This document shows positions 11,041 to 22,899 of a DNA stretch of 64,000 bases, in pieces. The number at the start of each line of letters is the position of its first letter. Position 1 is the first letter of the stretch. The stretch spans positions 128,842,501 to 128,906,500 of the forward strand of contig CM032230.1 of NCBI GenBank assembly GCA_019009955.1. Direction: 5' to 3'. The stretch comes from Riptortus pedestris. Taxonomy: Eukaryota; Arthropoda; Insecta; Hemiptera; Alydidae. The notes beneath the pieces are model-generated. The model made no database searches and was not told the DNA's origin. It was given only the letters and a program-made list of their open reading frames with translations. The translations under genes and the position numbers were made by a program.

Positions 11041-11453
11041 TAGCAGATTTTCCTCTGGAGAAATACGGCTAATGAAGTCGTACTTGTTTGATCGTTACTA
11101 AAATCGATATATAAGTGTTTCATGCACAACTAAAGGTAAAGTTCTTTGATAGCTTAAATCGATGCAGGGGGTTCCGTTATCGGAGTCGGATCAAAAACGT
11201 GTATAGAAGCCAACCTTCTTGACCTTTTATTAGTATTTATATTGCCACTTTTCCAATTTATTCCCTATTCTGAATATTAACCGAGATATTTGCATTATTA
11301 TTAAATTTGGCCCGATACCGGAATTTGTATTTCCCGCGAAAAGCTAGTTCGGCCCTTTGCCGAAACCGTTCGGCTCTCCTATGGAGATTTCTCTATTGGA
11401 TAACTTAAAGTCAACGCTTAACTTACGCAGCCCCTGCGTGACGGACTTTTTTT
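11037..11453 (+). mobile_element. Family H copy, directly abutting the previous one
   Basis: Starts TTTAGCAGATTTTCC within the T-run that ends the preceding element. The 3' hairpin CGCAGCCCCTGCGTGACGG is intact, but the GGGAAATCTGC subterminal repeat has decayed to CAACGCTTAAC. Confidence 0.7.
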
Positions 11454-11469
11454 AATTAACATGAACACT

Positions 11470-11628
11470 TTTCCATATCACCATCCACCAAAAATATATA
11501 ATCTCAGTCTTCATAGAAGAATATATCTAATTTATATTGATTTCAATTTATCATCAATACCCTATGCAAGGAATGTATTACAAGTACATACATCATTATT
11601 ATAACCCAACGTATTAACGCATGGTAAC
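11470..11628. repeat. 150-bp dispersed repeat, copy B
   Basis: Same order of blocks as 1935-2095. It ends next to the (TA)n tract of a 5'-truncated H element. Confidence 0.7.
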
Positions 11629-11629
11629 G

Positions 11630-11660
<31 letters not shown>

Positions 11661-11955
11661 CTGTTAACGCTCTAGCAATTGCAATTTTTGTTTGATCGTT
11701 ACCAAACTCGATATTTATACGTTTTATGGTTTTATAGAAAAATGTTGTTTTGTACATTTATTCTCTATCTTGAATATTAACTGAGATATTTGCATTGTTA
11801 TTAAATTTGGGCCGATAACGGATGACAGTTTCTCGCCAAAAGCTAGTTCGGCCTTTTGCCGTAACTGTTCGGCTCTCGTATGGAGATTTCTCTATTGTAT
11901 AACTTCACGTGGGAAATCTGCTTAGTTTAAGCAGCCCCTGCGTGACGGACTTTTT
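11629..11955 (+). mobile_element. 5'-truncated family H copy starting at its (TA)n tract
   Basis: Begins with about 13 TA units, then TTTGTCTGTTAACGCTCTAG, the GTTCGGCC block and an intact 3' end (ACGTGGGAAATCTGCTTAG, GCAGCCCCTGCGTGACGGAC). Confidence 0.8.
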
Positions 11956-11957
11956 TG

Positions 11958-12035
11958 TTATCTCCTGGATAGGATCTATGAGCATTTGAAAATGTTTCCA
12001 AAAAGGTCTCACGAGTATAGCGGATTTCCTTGACG
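11958..12035 (-). mobile_element. Family H 5'-end fragment
   Basis: Reversed 5' blocks: ATCTCCTGGATAGGATC, GTCTCACGAGTA, then GATTTCCTTGACGG. It sits tail to tail against the preceding plus-strand copy. Confidence 0.5.
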
Positions 12036-12079
12036 GAAATTTTGTAAATTGCTGGACGACCGTTCATGTATATAGGTGG

Positions 12080-12400
12080 AGTTTGAAGATAGGAATCAAG
12101 GACAAGGCGGTGCAGGGTCCGGTTCGTAGTGACCAGTTCCCATGGACTGCCCTGATTCGTGACGTAACCACCTGCTACACTTCTAGGCCCGACTGTACTT
12201 CATCCGAGTGTGTGTGGGGAGGGGAGGGGTTAAAAAAACCCCAAGTGGAGATGGTAGGAGTCGCGTGGCGCCTCCCCCCACCACTAGCTCTAACTCCCTT
12301 CCCCTCCGACTTTACTAACTACCGTAATCCTAGGCCGTTCCCGTTCTCTGCTTTTGCGCACGCTCGTCATTTCTGCTAAGTCCGTCACGCAGGCTCTCCT
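12080..12400. other. GC-richer island with an unrecognised 98-codon frame
   Basis: A plus-strand ATG frame of 98 codons (12083-12379) is rich in Pro, Arg and Ser, with no domain recognised. Its composition stands out against AT-rich surroundings. It may be a captured genomic fragment. The end carries a scrap resembling an H 3' end (AAGTCCGTCACGCAGG, 12379-12394). Confidence 0.25.
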
Positions 12401-12539
12401 GAAACCAGAGGCCCCCTAAATTTCTTTGTCTAATAGATCACTTGCTATATTAGCAGGTTTCTCTGAAAACGCAGCTACGGCTCGCAAATGTATGCGCAAC
12501 TAACCGACAACAGCCAATTTATAGATGATATTTTTAAGT

Positions 12540-12832
12540 TCCTTCCAGAGGAAAGTACTTCTGATAGCAGCAAATAATCCCTGGTTTGTTAGGAACAGCC
12601 AAATCCACAGGGAATTGGAGGTTGCTCTATTTCAGTACATCTTCAACAACTTGTAAGGAAGTATCATGGCAGCCTCCCAATGTCAAGTGGAGCAACTCAT
12701 TATAATTTAGGTGGAATGACTGAAGGACGACTACGTCCAAGATTGTACCAAAATCTCTTAATTCTGTAACAAATCTTATAATAACACTTTGTACATAATA
12801 CTTATGTATGGGTCCAAATAAATTTTCTTCCT
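12540..12832 (+). mobile_element. 5'-truncated Jockey-type LINE copy
   Basis: Matches the last 290 bp of the element at 58957-63123 in reverse orientation: CCTTCCAGAG through CCCTGGTTTGTTAGGAACAG to AAATAAATTTTCTTCC. It preserves the C-terminal reading ending near LYQNLLIL with substitutions. Confidence 0.85.
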
Positions 12833-13424
12833 AGTTCTGTTTTTAAGTATTTATATATATACAAGTATTTAAATTATAAATAATAGATTATTTGATGAAA
12901 TATAAAATCTATGTCCATTATGAAAGTTATATATCAAGCACTGTACGTGGAATATAAGTTTTGCCTCCTTTCAGTTTAACTATTTATGGTTTTTCTTTTA
13001 GTGTTTTTTGTTATATTTTTTCCTCATGTTGTAAATATACAACAATATATAACAAATTGTATAACAATTTATATTTAGTTTTGTCCATTCTATTTATTTT
13101 GTATATTTGTAAAATGTAGCTTAGTAAACATTTTAATAATTATTTAATTTTGTAAAATTATGTTCTAACGCGGTAAAAGATGAATCGCCATTGTAGCGGC
13201 ATCTCAAATAAATAAATAATAAGTAAAAAAAATTTAACCCTGTACTCCCTATGTTCACATTTACCCCAGGGCCAATTTGTGGCTTGCCAAAAATAATCAT
13301 TTTGAATAGTATAAATTAATTAATTTACATAAATAAACCACTTTTTAATGAATTTCAATTAAGTAACTATAGAAGTACCTTATTTAAACTTTATAAATAC
13401 AAATTAAGAAATTAATATTTTACG

Positions 13425-13641
13425 TATTTATTAACGTCCACTTATTGCAATTAAGGCTAATTGGGGCGGGTTGCTTACAGGTTACCACCCTTTTCTAGCC
13501 AGGGTGGCACCTAGGATTTTATTTAATGAATTCCGTCACTAGATAAATTCCTTTGCCCAGGCGGGAATAGAACTCGCCACTCTAGGTTTACCATGTGAGA
13601 TTAAAGGCAACGCTTTAACTCACATGGCTAACCTGAGCCCC
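13425..13641 (-). mobile_element. tRNA-derived SINE (family S), full-length
   Basis: Read on the minus strand, it begins GGGGCTCAGGTTAGCCATG and has a clear B-box-like GGCGAGTTCTATTCCCGCC (consensus in sister copies GAGTTCGATTC). It then has a body with CACCCTGGCTAGAAAAGGG and ends TTAACGTCCA-type sequence with an AT-rich tail. Sister copies lie at 17656-17805, 17990-18092, 24500-24725, 42330-42552 and 47951-48103. The A box is only approximate. Confidence 0.8.
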
Positions 13642-13994
13642 AAAAAATTAAGCATAGAAATTCAAATTAAGAAATTATACTACATCATTTAAAGGAAAGA
13701 AAAAATTAATACAGAATACACACTCTAATGTTCAACATTGTTTATTACTTTAAAAAGAATTTGGGTTTATATAGTTTTTTTTTTTTTTTTTTTTTTAACC
13801 AAACGTGCACAATTTTAATATCTGGAGTTCGCCACAGAAAGGCTCATTGCAATTCCTGCAGTCTTCTGAGCATATCACTCATCCTCAATATAAAGTCAGA
13901 ACATAGCAAAGGTTTTCATGCCGAGTTATTTATTCGATAGAAATTATGGAGGTAGTTACGTATGAACTAATAACTGCAATATACAATATGTTAT

Positions 13995-14285
13995 AAAAAA
14001 AAGTCCGCAGGCAGGGGCTGCGTAAACTAAGCAGATTTCCCTCGTGAAATTTAAAAATAGATAAATCTACATACTGCTAACACAACACCACCGTGAATAT
14101 TAAGTGATTTTTTTTTTTTTTTTTTTTTTTTTTATTTTTTTTTTTTATAATTTCCCGAAGAAAAGCGTCTGAAATGTAAACAAACTGGTCTGATATCAGA
14201 ATATAACATATTAGTTTTATTGAAAGCTATTTACTATATCTAGCACTCTAATTTATAATGAATCAGAATAATTTTTACCTCAACA
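13995..14285 (-). mobile_element. Long-subfamily H copy, 3' part
   Basis: Reversed 3' end (AAAGTCCGCAGGCAGGGGC, GTAAACTAAGCAG), then the block ATAGATAAATCTACATACTG that marks the long subfamily. A poly-T tract (14108-14145) interrupts the body. The 5' half is not visible. Confidence 0.65.
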
Positions 14286-14547
14286 AGCAGCAACAAAACC
14301 ATATATAAAAATAACCTGGTCAAAAACATCTACAATTATATGTATATATATTTCTTAGGGGCGTGCTTGTGAGAGAGTGAGAAACACAACAGACTTTAGT
14401 TTTAGCGTTTCTTTCGTAGACAAAATACATTTCTAGATAAAAAAGCTTAAACCTCAATAGTTGAATGGTTGGGTTCAAGCACCAAATAGCAGAATTTCTG
14501 TAAATCGTGTTCACTAATTTTGCGTTATGTGAGCTAATGTATGAGGA

Positions 14548-14550
<3 letters not shown>

Positions 14551-14628
<78 letters not shown>
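14551..14628 (+). repeat. (AG)39 microsatellite
   Basis: Uninterrupted dinucleotide run. The frame across it (poly Glu-Arg) is an artefact of the repeat. Confidence 0.95.
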
Positions 14629-14632
<4 letters not shown>

Positions 14633-15284
14633 CAGGAGGCCGCTGTCGAGTGGACTCAAGTGGGGGGTTTACTTACATCACTGAATGAGCTATGCCCATG
14701 AAGTGCGTCTTTTTCTTGTAAGTGGATTTTAATAGCTCTTAGCTTAGGATATCTGTATCCTCTGTGGTTCATATATTTTGTCGGTACATTGATAGTGTAT
14801 TGAGTGATAACCACTGCCGTCACTGGCAGAACACTGTTCTACAAGCCTACGGTATATAAGTCTTCTTCTCTACCCTGTTCTAATCGTGACTTGCCTCAAG
14901 CTTTTTCCAACAAGATTCAATGTTCCCTCTGGATTTATTTCGATCATTTAATTGATCCAGTGGTATCAGCTGCTAATCGCTCTTTTAGAAACAACACTAT
15001 AATCGCAGTCAGCCGGAAAATAAAATTTATTCATCTTCTACAATATACTTTTTTTTTTTTTAATGTAAAACATTAGGATGAAATTTAGACACTTGATAGT
15101 GATTTAAGATTTTTTTAGTTTTCGAACGATACGAACACTATTTTTTAATTCTGTTGCTATTTTTTGAACCAGCCCATTGGAACGCTGCTTAGCGTTTCTT
15201 TCTTTATATTTATATTTTTATACGTATTGGTTTTATGTACAACAAACTAATAAAATAATATTTCTTTTTACACCGCTGATCAAC

Positions 15285-15490
15285 AATTTTTAGTAGCCCA
15301 TTCAATTTTGTATGTACTGGTTAAAAGTGGTAATTGGTCTTGTAAAACGTTAAACTTGATTTTCACGAGAACGAACAATAGAATAAAAGGTTCGTAAAGA
15401 AAAGGCAGTGGTTTCTCGTTGGCTTTCGCATAATAACACCTGTCAATAAAGGCATCCTGAGGAAAAGTCAATTTATTTAACTACTAATGA
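15285..15490 (-). repeat. Dispersed SINE-like repeat, copy 2
   Basis: Minus-strand copy of the repeat at 1-215. It shows GGCAGTGGTTTCTCGTTGGC, CAATAAAGGCATCCTGAGGA and a GATTTTCACGAGAACGAAC block in matching order. Confidence 0.5.
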
Positions 15491-16199
15491 AAAGTATTCC
15501 CACAATATAGATTTTACTCTGTTGCACTAGGCATTTCGGCACATGCGTGCCATTTTCTAATGCTTAACAACAAATATGCATTCAATTCCAAAATGTAGAT
15601 CAGTATAGGATTAAATTTACTCCAAAATATTGTCCAATATCTATATAACATGTTAAAATAGCATCCATCATTCCTTATAGGTAACTAACTATCTCTAATC
15701 ATCTGTGATATCTGCAATATATAAATAACAATAAATAATATTATATTCTAGTTATATTTTATGTTTTTGATGTATATACGTAATTCAAATTTATGGCTGT
15801 TTTTTATATTTATTTTTTAAATAGAGTAGATAGTTTTAATATTTGATATAGTTATTGGGAATTATTTTTAAGTGAATATAACCCTATACTGCTGCACATT
15901 TTGGAATTTAATGCTTGTTTGTTCTTTTTAGCAATCGAAAATGGCGCGGATGTGCCAAAAGGCCTAGAGCAATAAAGTAAAACTGGACTTCGTAGTGTGA
16001 AGGTTTTTATATAATTTATATTTATATAGATAGATGTGTTAGTATAACATATAATAGTAATCACGTATTCAAATTAACATGGTTAATTAAAAAATATAAT
16101 TTCGAAACTGGTACCAAAATATAGTAGTTTGGGATTGCTGTTGAAGGAAATTAAAAAAAATCCTGTAAAAAATAGTATTATTTTTACATTAATTAATAT

Positions 16200-16400
16200 T
16201 TATTATAACTCTGGTCCTGTATGTATCACTGCACCTGACTATATAAGCATAAATGAAATTTTTTCCCGGGCGCCATTTCTCTTAGATATTCTAATGCAGA
16301 AGGCATCGGTAAACCACTAAACGACTTTATAGCCCTTCTTCCACCCTTTTTGGTTCTAAAGGAAATTTGGATATGTTTTAAAAGAGAAAAATTACCATAT
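16200..16400 (+). repeat. Dispersed SINE-like repeat, copy 3
   Basis: Contains AATGCAGAAGGCATCGGTAA followed by ACCACTAAACGACT and a GCCCTTCTTCCACCC block, aligned with the core of copy 1. Confidence 0.5.
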
Positions 16401-16564
16401 GTAGCCTGTAGATACAACATCAACTATTAGTGATAGTTCAGACTCAGTGTCGTGTCTATAGTGTTTCATTTCCTTTTTGAATGGATTTAAAAGAAGAAAA
16501 AAAACTTAATAATTTAATAAAGACAATCCATAAACTTATTAACGAGGCATTATTTCAACTAACC

Positions 16565-16740
16565 GAGAAAAGGCGGTCGTAAAATCTAATTTTCTTCGTT
16601 TCTAATCTTATTGGAGGCCGAGTTGAGTACAGGCGATAAAATGTAGATCCGAACATTGCACCCTGAGGAACGCCACAGATATTATACCTCTTTGGCTAAT
16701 AGAACCGGTCCCAGCCGTGTGAGTGGCCGTCCTTATTTAT
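16565..16740 (-). pseudogene. LINE reverse transcriptase motif relic (GVPQGA)
   Basis: The minus-strand reading contains YNICGVPQGAMFGSTFYRLY, the GVPQGS-type motif of non-LTR reverse transcriptases in its usual context. No catalytic FADD motif is present and stops flank the segment. The matching motif is the one deleted from the Jockey element at 59.8 kb, so this fragment comes from another copy or family. Confidence 0.6.
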
Positions 16741-17284
16741 CTCGCTCCACTTTAATAAGCCTATTTTACTTCCATGGTAGTCTTCCGAGCTGAAACACAA
16801 CATTATTTAGAGGTAGAAAGCATTTGGATGTGTATCGGAATTAAATAATCTAAAGTTCAACGCCTGTTACAGTCGTTAAAATTATGTATTAGACTCGATA
16901 ACAAGTGCCACGAGAATTTAGAAGGATTGCACTAGATAAGGATTCAATAAGGCGAATAACTTTTTTTAATAATTTATTTTACTGATATAAATTCGAGCAA
17001 GGTTTTCCAATTGGAATTAAATCAGTAAGTAATAGTGAATTCCAACCTTATCATAGACTTAATATTTTACTTCCCGATACAACAACAACAATTTTCTGTT
17101 GTTGTTATTTATTACTTAAGGTTTAATCCATTTATTGCTTCAAATTTGGGGATGACAATACACTGGTGGAAATGCCGGAAGTAGAGATGAATATAATGCT
17201 GAAAGTTCCAAAAGACCCCATAAATCAGTCTAAACTCTAGATAAATGGGCATAAAACTGAAGTTTTGGTTAAGGTGATGAAAGG

Positions 17285-17640
17285 AAGCCTAGAAAATGTA
17301 AATATTGTACTGTGACAAACACTACTTGAAAAAGATAAGACCATCATCACTGAAGACACTGACAGCAAAGCTGAAGTCGATAGATGAATAGCACTTGCTA
17401 ATAAAACCTTCCAAGCAAAAGAAGTAATTTAACTACTGAGTTTATGAGGATGTATACCAAAAAAAAATATTGCTAAGACTTTCTTATGGAGTGTACTGCT
17501 TTGCTGGAGTGAAAGTTGGACTCTACGCAAAAGGGAATATAATAGATTGGAGGCAAAGAAAATCTGGATCTGGGCATAGAATCACTAGAACAAGATAGAC
17601 TAAAAAAAAATCCAACAGGGAAGTTCAAAATGATGTAAGA
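17285..17640 (+). pseudogene. RTE-like LINE RT C-terminal relic, copy 1
   Basis: Plus-strand frames give KDKTIITEDTDSKAEVDR, IALANKTFQAKE and then KTFLWSVLLCWSESWTLRKR followed by EYNRLEAKKIWIWA. This is the conserved thumb and C-terminal region of insect endonuclease-reverse transcriptases of the RTE/CR1-like type (usually LYGSETWTLRK...LEAFEMWCWRR). Stops and frameshifts are frequent. A homologous relic lies at 29825-30060. Confidence 0.65.
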
Positions 17641-17655
17641 CATAGTAATACTCAT

Positions 17656-17805
17656 GTCCCAGCCAAGGTAGGACTAAGGATTTTATTCAATGAGTTCGTC
17701 TATAAATAAATTCCTATTGCCCAGGCGGGAATCGAACTCGCCACTCTAGGTTTACCAAGTTAAATAAAGGCCAACGCTATAACTCATATGGCTAAATTGA
17801 GCCCC
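17656..17805 (-). mobile_element. Family S SINE, truncated
   Basis: Carries the tRNA-like half with a good B box (GGCGAGTTCGATTCCCGCC on the minus strand). The tail half is missing at the left, where it abuts the LINE relic at 17285-17640. Confidence 0.75.
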
Positions 17806-17989
17806 TAATATGATTTGGAATGTACAATTTAAAAAATGCATTTATTGTGATATATGCATTTCGTATGTAAGTATATAGGAAAAATTGTATTTAATATGAC
17901 CACCTATAAAGCATTTTTCGATAAGGATTATAATCACTGGGATACTTGGATTATTTTGTTTCTACCCTACCATGAACTAAGCCCCCCCC

Positions 17990-18092
17990 CCCCGGCTAGA
18001 AATGGGTGGTAACCTATACATATTCCGTCAAAATTCGCCTTAGTTGCAAAAGTGGACGTCAATAAATAATAATAATAATAATAATAATAACC
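17990..18092 (+). mobile_element. Family S SINE, 3' half
   Basis: GGCTAGAAATGGGTGGTAACC through AAAAGTGGACGTCAATAAAT, ending in an (AAT)n tail. It lies just downstream of a truncated copy in the opposite orientation. Together they may be one inverted element. Confidence 0.7.
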
Positions 18093-18398
18093 ATGAACTA
18101 CTTCATTCCTAGGTTAAATGCCCAATATTGTTTTCATTCAATATTGTTTTTAATTAGTAAGATACATGCAAATACGTTATGTGATGACGTCATCAAATCG
18201 TATTCCTCCTTTAGCCAAAAATATTTATTTCATCTATGCCATAATCAATATTTAACCGTTTCAGTTAACACAAATGATCTCATTAGTTATTGGCTGAAAT
18301 CGGAGCTGGAATTGAGAGCATGAGATGAGACCAAAATTGTGCTATACCATCTCGTGGGAAATCTGCTTAGTTTACGCAGCTCTTGCGTGACAGACTTT
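18090..18398 (+). mobile_element. Family H copy, 3' half of the long subfamily
   Basis: Shows TTTTCATTCAATATTG, ACATGCAAATACGTTATG and GATGACGTCATCAA, then the 3' end GTGGGAAATCTGCTTAG with a mutated hairpin (CGCAGCTCTTGCGTGACAG). Confidence 0.65.
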
Positions 18399-18524
18399 CT
18401 ATTTTTACATGCATTGCTTAATAATTGAGTTCTGAAACATCAAACAATTTGTAAGTTGGGCCTGGTGCCATCTCTAGTTAGTCTGGGTCGAACATGTTGT
18501 TTGGAATTCCAGTATGGTGGCTGG

Positions 18525-18640
18525 ATGAAATGAAATGTGTTTACGTCCATTAAACGTTATCATAACATTGTGGGATTCGTCAAATAGTTTATATTTTCTA
18601 TACAGAATTTTCTAATATTAATGTCAATTTAATTCTTTAC
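18525..18640. repeat. AT-rich dispersed repeat, copy A
   Basis: GAAATGAAATGTGTTTACGTC through TATTTTCTATACAGAATTTTC. The same block order occurs at 46790-46915. The family is unknown. Confidence 0.45.
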
Positions 18641-20338
18641 AAACTGTTGAATTACATCTGCACTTATGTAATACATTCAGTAAAATAAAATAGGTAAAAT
18701 GCTATAAATACATCGTACAAAATTCATCAAATAAAATAATTATATACAATAAATTACTTTAGTTAACAATGTCTATGCAAATCTAATAATAACATATATT
18801 TTTTTATATTTATTGGCAATCAAATTAATTAAGGCTGACGAGCTTTATAAATGAAGAGAAACTTGTCCTAACTTAGAGAGACAATGTGCCTAATCACAAA
18901 TTATTTTAGACAAATATTTTAACAAATTATTTCAAACCGAATGACTTTCTAAACGACTTCAGGATTTTAGTGGACCATAGATTGGTTATCAAAACACTGA
19001 ATGGTTATTACATGCTAGAAGTCCTTGTCCCTTACATATATATTATCACATAATATTTTATAAATATATTATAATAAATATAACTCTGCTTCGAAATTTC
19101 AAGACAATGACCCCCCCCCCCAAAAAAAAAGTATCGAACATTGTAGAATAAAGGCTAAAGTAATAAGAGATACACATAAAAATATCATAAAACCAGTCTG
19201 TGGGCTTTTAGTAAAAACTTGCTTCATATTAACGACTCCAGTTTGTATATAAAATACATTTAGGTAAATTATAAAATAGAACCTAATTTAGAAAATGGTT
19301 TGAGATATTTTACCGTCATTATGTCTATATGCTAACTAGATCACATTATGTATAGTCCTAGTGCATTTATACTAGGTGACCGTAAACGTCAGAAGAAACT
19401 GCCGACACAAAGGAAGTGAAGTGGTATCTCATAGTTATGTGCTGTCGTATATCAGGCGGTTCTTATTTATATTGTAATTATATGACTCCATAAATGCTTA
19501 ATTCTATTTAATAATGAGTTATGGCTTAGAACAACTTTTTTTTTGTTTTTACTTGTGTTATTGAGCGATTTCACTTCCCGTAGTACGTTACGCTATTATA
19601 TTATTATAATACTTTATGAATAAATTTCAAATCACCTTATATAAATCATGATAACTAGGTCCAACAAATGATACCCATAAAACAGCCCAAGGTATGATAA
19701 ACAAGTATAAGCATCGTACCATGAAAAACCTTAATACTAAAATAAATTTGATAACTATATTTTCAAAGAGGTAAATAACTGTTTCAAACGTATTTTCTGA
19801 ACTTTTAAACCATTTTTAATTTTAAAATTACATTGAAATAACATTTATTTATTTTAAAGACGCTTTTCGAGTGTTGGAGCTACCACACTTCTTCAATGGA
19901 TTATTTCTACACATAATTAGAAAAAAAAATAGTTAAGACTACCTAAATAAAACTATAGGATTATCTTTAATTGCGAGGAAATAATTTTTGTTTTCTTGTT
20001 TTCGACGATTCTAACAACAATAGTATCAAAATTGTAAATCTTTTTTGTTCGTCAGTGCGTTCTTTTCTCACACATCAACGCACCCCCCCCCCCCGTGTAT
20101 ATGTGCTCTTTGAAGAATTCGAAATTTCAACAAGTTGTGCGGACTGTATAGTAATATGAATGTAATTTTGCTAACAATTGGGGATTACTTAATTCTTGCG
20201 TTTATTCAATTTTTGTTTTCGATAAAAATAAATGTAACATCTTAATTGCCTATTTTTGCATCACGGTTATAACAATTGAGTTTGCAAGCTCAAATTTCAC
20301 ATTTACAGTGCAATTCGTAGGATACTTGTCTCATGTGA
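18640..20338. other. AT-rich stretch without recognised genes
   Basis: Only poly-C/poly-A runs (19111-19130, 20084-20094) and a possible element 3' end at 19850-19910 were seen. Frames are short and uninformative. Confidence 0.4.
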
Positions 20339-20459
20339 TTATTAGCAGATTTCCCACTAGGGGAATTCTGCTATTGATATCAAACTCATGATTTTCGAAA
20401 CATTTCTTCGCATGTCCATCAATCATACGCAGGGGATGACAAAAATGAAGTCCTTTCAA

Positions 20460-20515
<56 letters not shown>

Positions 20516-21590
20516 GTTAACGCTCAAGGGGTCGCAATTTTTGTTTGTAGCTTCTTTGTAGCTACAGATCTCGAAATATATGCGTTTTATGTAGAAACAA
20601 AAATCAAGATCACTATTGGCTGAAGTCAGACCAGTGGAAGGGGTGTTTAGAGGGAGGAATTTGAAAATTCAACATATTTCCATTATTATAAGTCGTATGG
20701 GAGCATTGTATGGTATCAGTATTATTGAAAATTTAGTTTACATTAAATATTGTTACGTTTTATTACAAAATCAGTAATAAATGTTGTTTATTAGAGTTCT
20801 TTTCGATTGCAATAATAAACACAGACAAGTTTCACAGTTTTTATCACTGCACAATTTATTGAACAATGCACAATACACTTGGTTAATTATTCTTAATTAC
20901 TACTCACAGTCTGTACTGATAGCTTCACTGTTCTTCAAATTACACAATCAAATAATTCACTCACGATCACTGAAGTTCACAAAAACACGGCACTACACTG
21001 TCTTTTACTTCGCGAAGTTAACGGCACTGCACTGTCTTAAACACGGCACTATACTGTTACTTACAGAGTCACGGCACAACACTGTTCTTCACATAAAAAC
21101 ACTTTACCGCACTGCAATCGAGTCACACTGTAGCACTGATGAGCACTTGAAGACAGCTGAGAACAAACTAAAACTATTTATAGAGAAGCGGCAACATCAA
21201 AGCCGAATTGCCTGGACTATTCGAGGTCTGGACTGGTAGGGACTAGGACGGGCGCGACCATATGGCGGCATCCCTTCGATGTCCGTACTTCCCAAATACG
21301 TGACTGTCTCATTAATTTTCAAGGTATTTCATTTTCCAAACTATATTTTTATATAAATTTCTTTACTATCTTTAATACTGGCCGAGATATTAGCTAAATT
21401 TTGCTATATTAGTATAATCCCTAGTCTGCTTATGTCATTTTAACAATTAACTGTTATAAGTAAGTCATGAACCTTTTTAGCTTAAATACCTAATATTAAA
21501 TTATTTAAGATTATACGTTTCATATTAGTATATAAAATGTTTATTTTGTCTATGCCGTAAATCTATATTTAACTGTTTCATAAAACACTA
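20339..21590 (+). mobile_element. Family H copy split by an LTR insertion
   Basis: The 5' end (TTAGCAGATTTCCCACTAGG) and a (TA)n tract at 20468-20513 lead to the CATTAAATATTG block at 20750. The following H block (CTTTACTATCTTTAATACTGG) resumes about 600 bp later near 21361. The 3' end is not preserved. Confidence 0.65.
20751..21311 (-). mobile_element. Probable solo LTR
   Basis: About 560 bp with TG...CA ends on the minus strand (TGAGACAGTCACG to CGTAACA). It has a minus-strand TATA box (CTATAAATAG, about 21173-21183), a likely start region just downstream, and AATAAA-type signals near 20760-20790. It interrupts an H element. A clean 4-5 bp target duplication was not found, so the right boundary is approximate. 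No gag or pol is attached. The 152-codon plus-strand frame across it is antisense and not a gene. Confidence 0.55.
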
Positions 21591-21609
21591 TAAATCGTAT
21601 TTGTTATTG

Positions 21610-22140
21610 GCTAAAAAAGGACTACATGGAGATGACGAAAATGAGGTCCGTTCAAAATCATATATTTTTCTGGTGAGCTGTCGCGATTTTTATTTGATTG
21701 TTACCAAATTATCGATATTCAATCGTTTTATGGGCAAATAAACATTAATTTATAACCGACTTTGGGCCAGAGGGAGGGGTGGAGTTTAAAGGTAGGGAAT
21801 TCAAAAATGCGAATTATCTCCGGTATTTTGAGATGGATAGAAAAATAGTACAAAACCTATATTGTTGTAAATTTAATATATTATAAATGTTGCTCCGTGC
21901 GATATTTCTATGTCTGGATATAGTTGAATTTTTTAGTATTCGATACTTATTACACTCCCACTTTTACTCATTTGATATTAACGACCTTTTGATATACCGT
22001 AAAACCTTTTATTCCATGCTTAAATATAAAATATGTTTTTAATTGTTCTTTTACAATGTTAAAATACTCAAATATGTTGTGTGTGATGTCATCAATTAAG
22101 ATTATCTATGAAACATGATTTTTGGCAATACCATTCTTGA
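21610..22140 (+). mobile_element. Family H fragment
   Basis: GATGACGAAAATGAGGTCCG, then the TTGATTGTTACCAAATTATC block, a G-rich block (GAGGGAGGGGTGGAG) and the long-subfamily AGATTATCTATGAAAC-type sequence. Both termini are missing. Confidence 0.55.
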
Positions 22141-22639
22141 TATTCAGCCGGTTCCTTAAGTAAAATAATTTTTTTTTTAAATGTCAAATTTTTTTTTTTG
22201 CTTCAAAGTTTTGAAAGCCATAACTATTTTTTGAACTTTTTTTTTCTTATTTATAATTCTTCTTAATATACGAAACTATAAATATAAACCAAACAAAATC
22301 TCATTATTAAACTTCAATTAATATACCAGGAATACATACATACATCAGTAGAATATACAGATTTGAAAGTCAACTAGACTATTTTGTTGATATTCTTTGA
22401 GTTATGTATAAGGAGGGTGAGGACATTATAATGACGAGATATCCGAAATCTCTGAATGGTAGGCAATCAGTAAATCCCCCGTAATCCGGTTATTGGTTGG
22501 AAGGATTATACCTGGAAAATTATCCACGCTTTGAGGACGTCCTCGGTAAGTCCCCCTACAAAAACCATTCCTCCCCGCCCTTACTCCAAGCAAGAAATGA
22601 TTTGTAGGCGAATTGAATAAATGTACCATATAAAAAGAG

Positions 22640-22880
22640 AACAAAAATTCGTCGCGCACGGGGCTGCGTGAACTAAGGCAGATTTACCACCTGTTGGACT
22701 GACACACTACTGATCTCGATTCAACACTATGTATTATCTATTTCCAAAAAAATGTATCCGATGAGTAGAAATGGACGGTCGATAAAATCTTAATTGGCAA
22801 CGCCATCACACTAACATCTATTCAACACAATATTCGGTAGTTATGCTTGGAATAACACGATTAATGATATATTCGTTTAT
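22640..22880 (-). mobile_element. Family H 3' fragment
   Basis: Reversed 3' end with a mutated hairpin (TCGTCGCGCACGGGGCTGCG, GTGAACTAAGGCAGATTTACC). The body fades by about 22880. Confidence 0.5.
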
Positions 22881-22899
22881 TTTTAAAGTGCGTTAACAT

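Noticed and set aside
20781..21239. 152-codon plus-strand ORF
   Set aside because: It lies antisense across a probable minus-strand LTR with TATA and polyadenylation signals; the protein has no recognisable domain.
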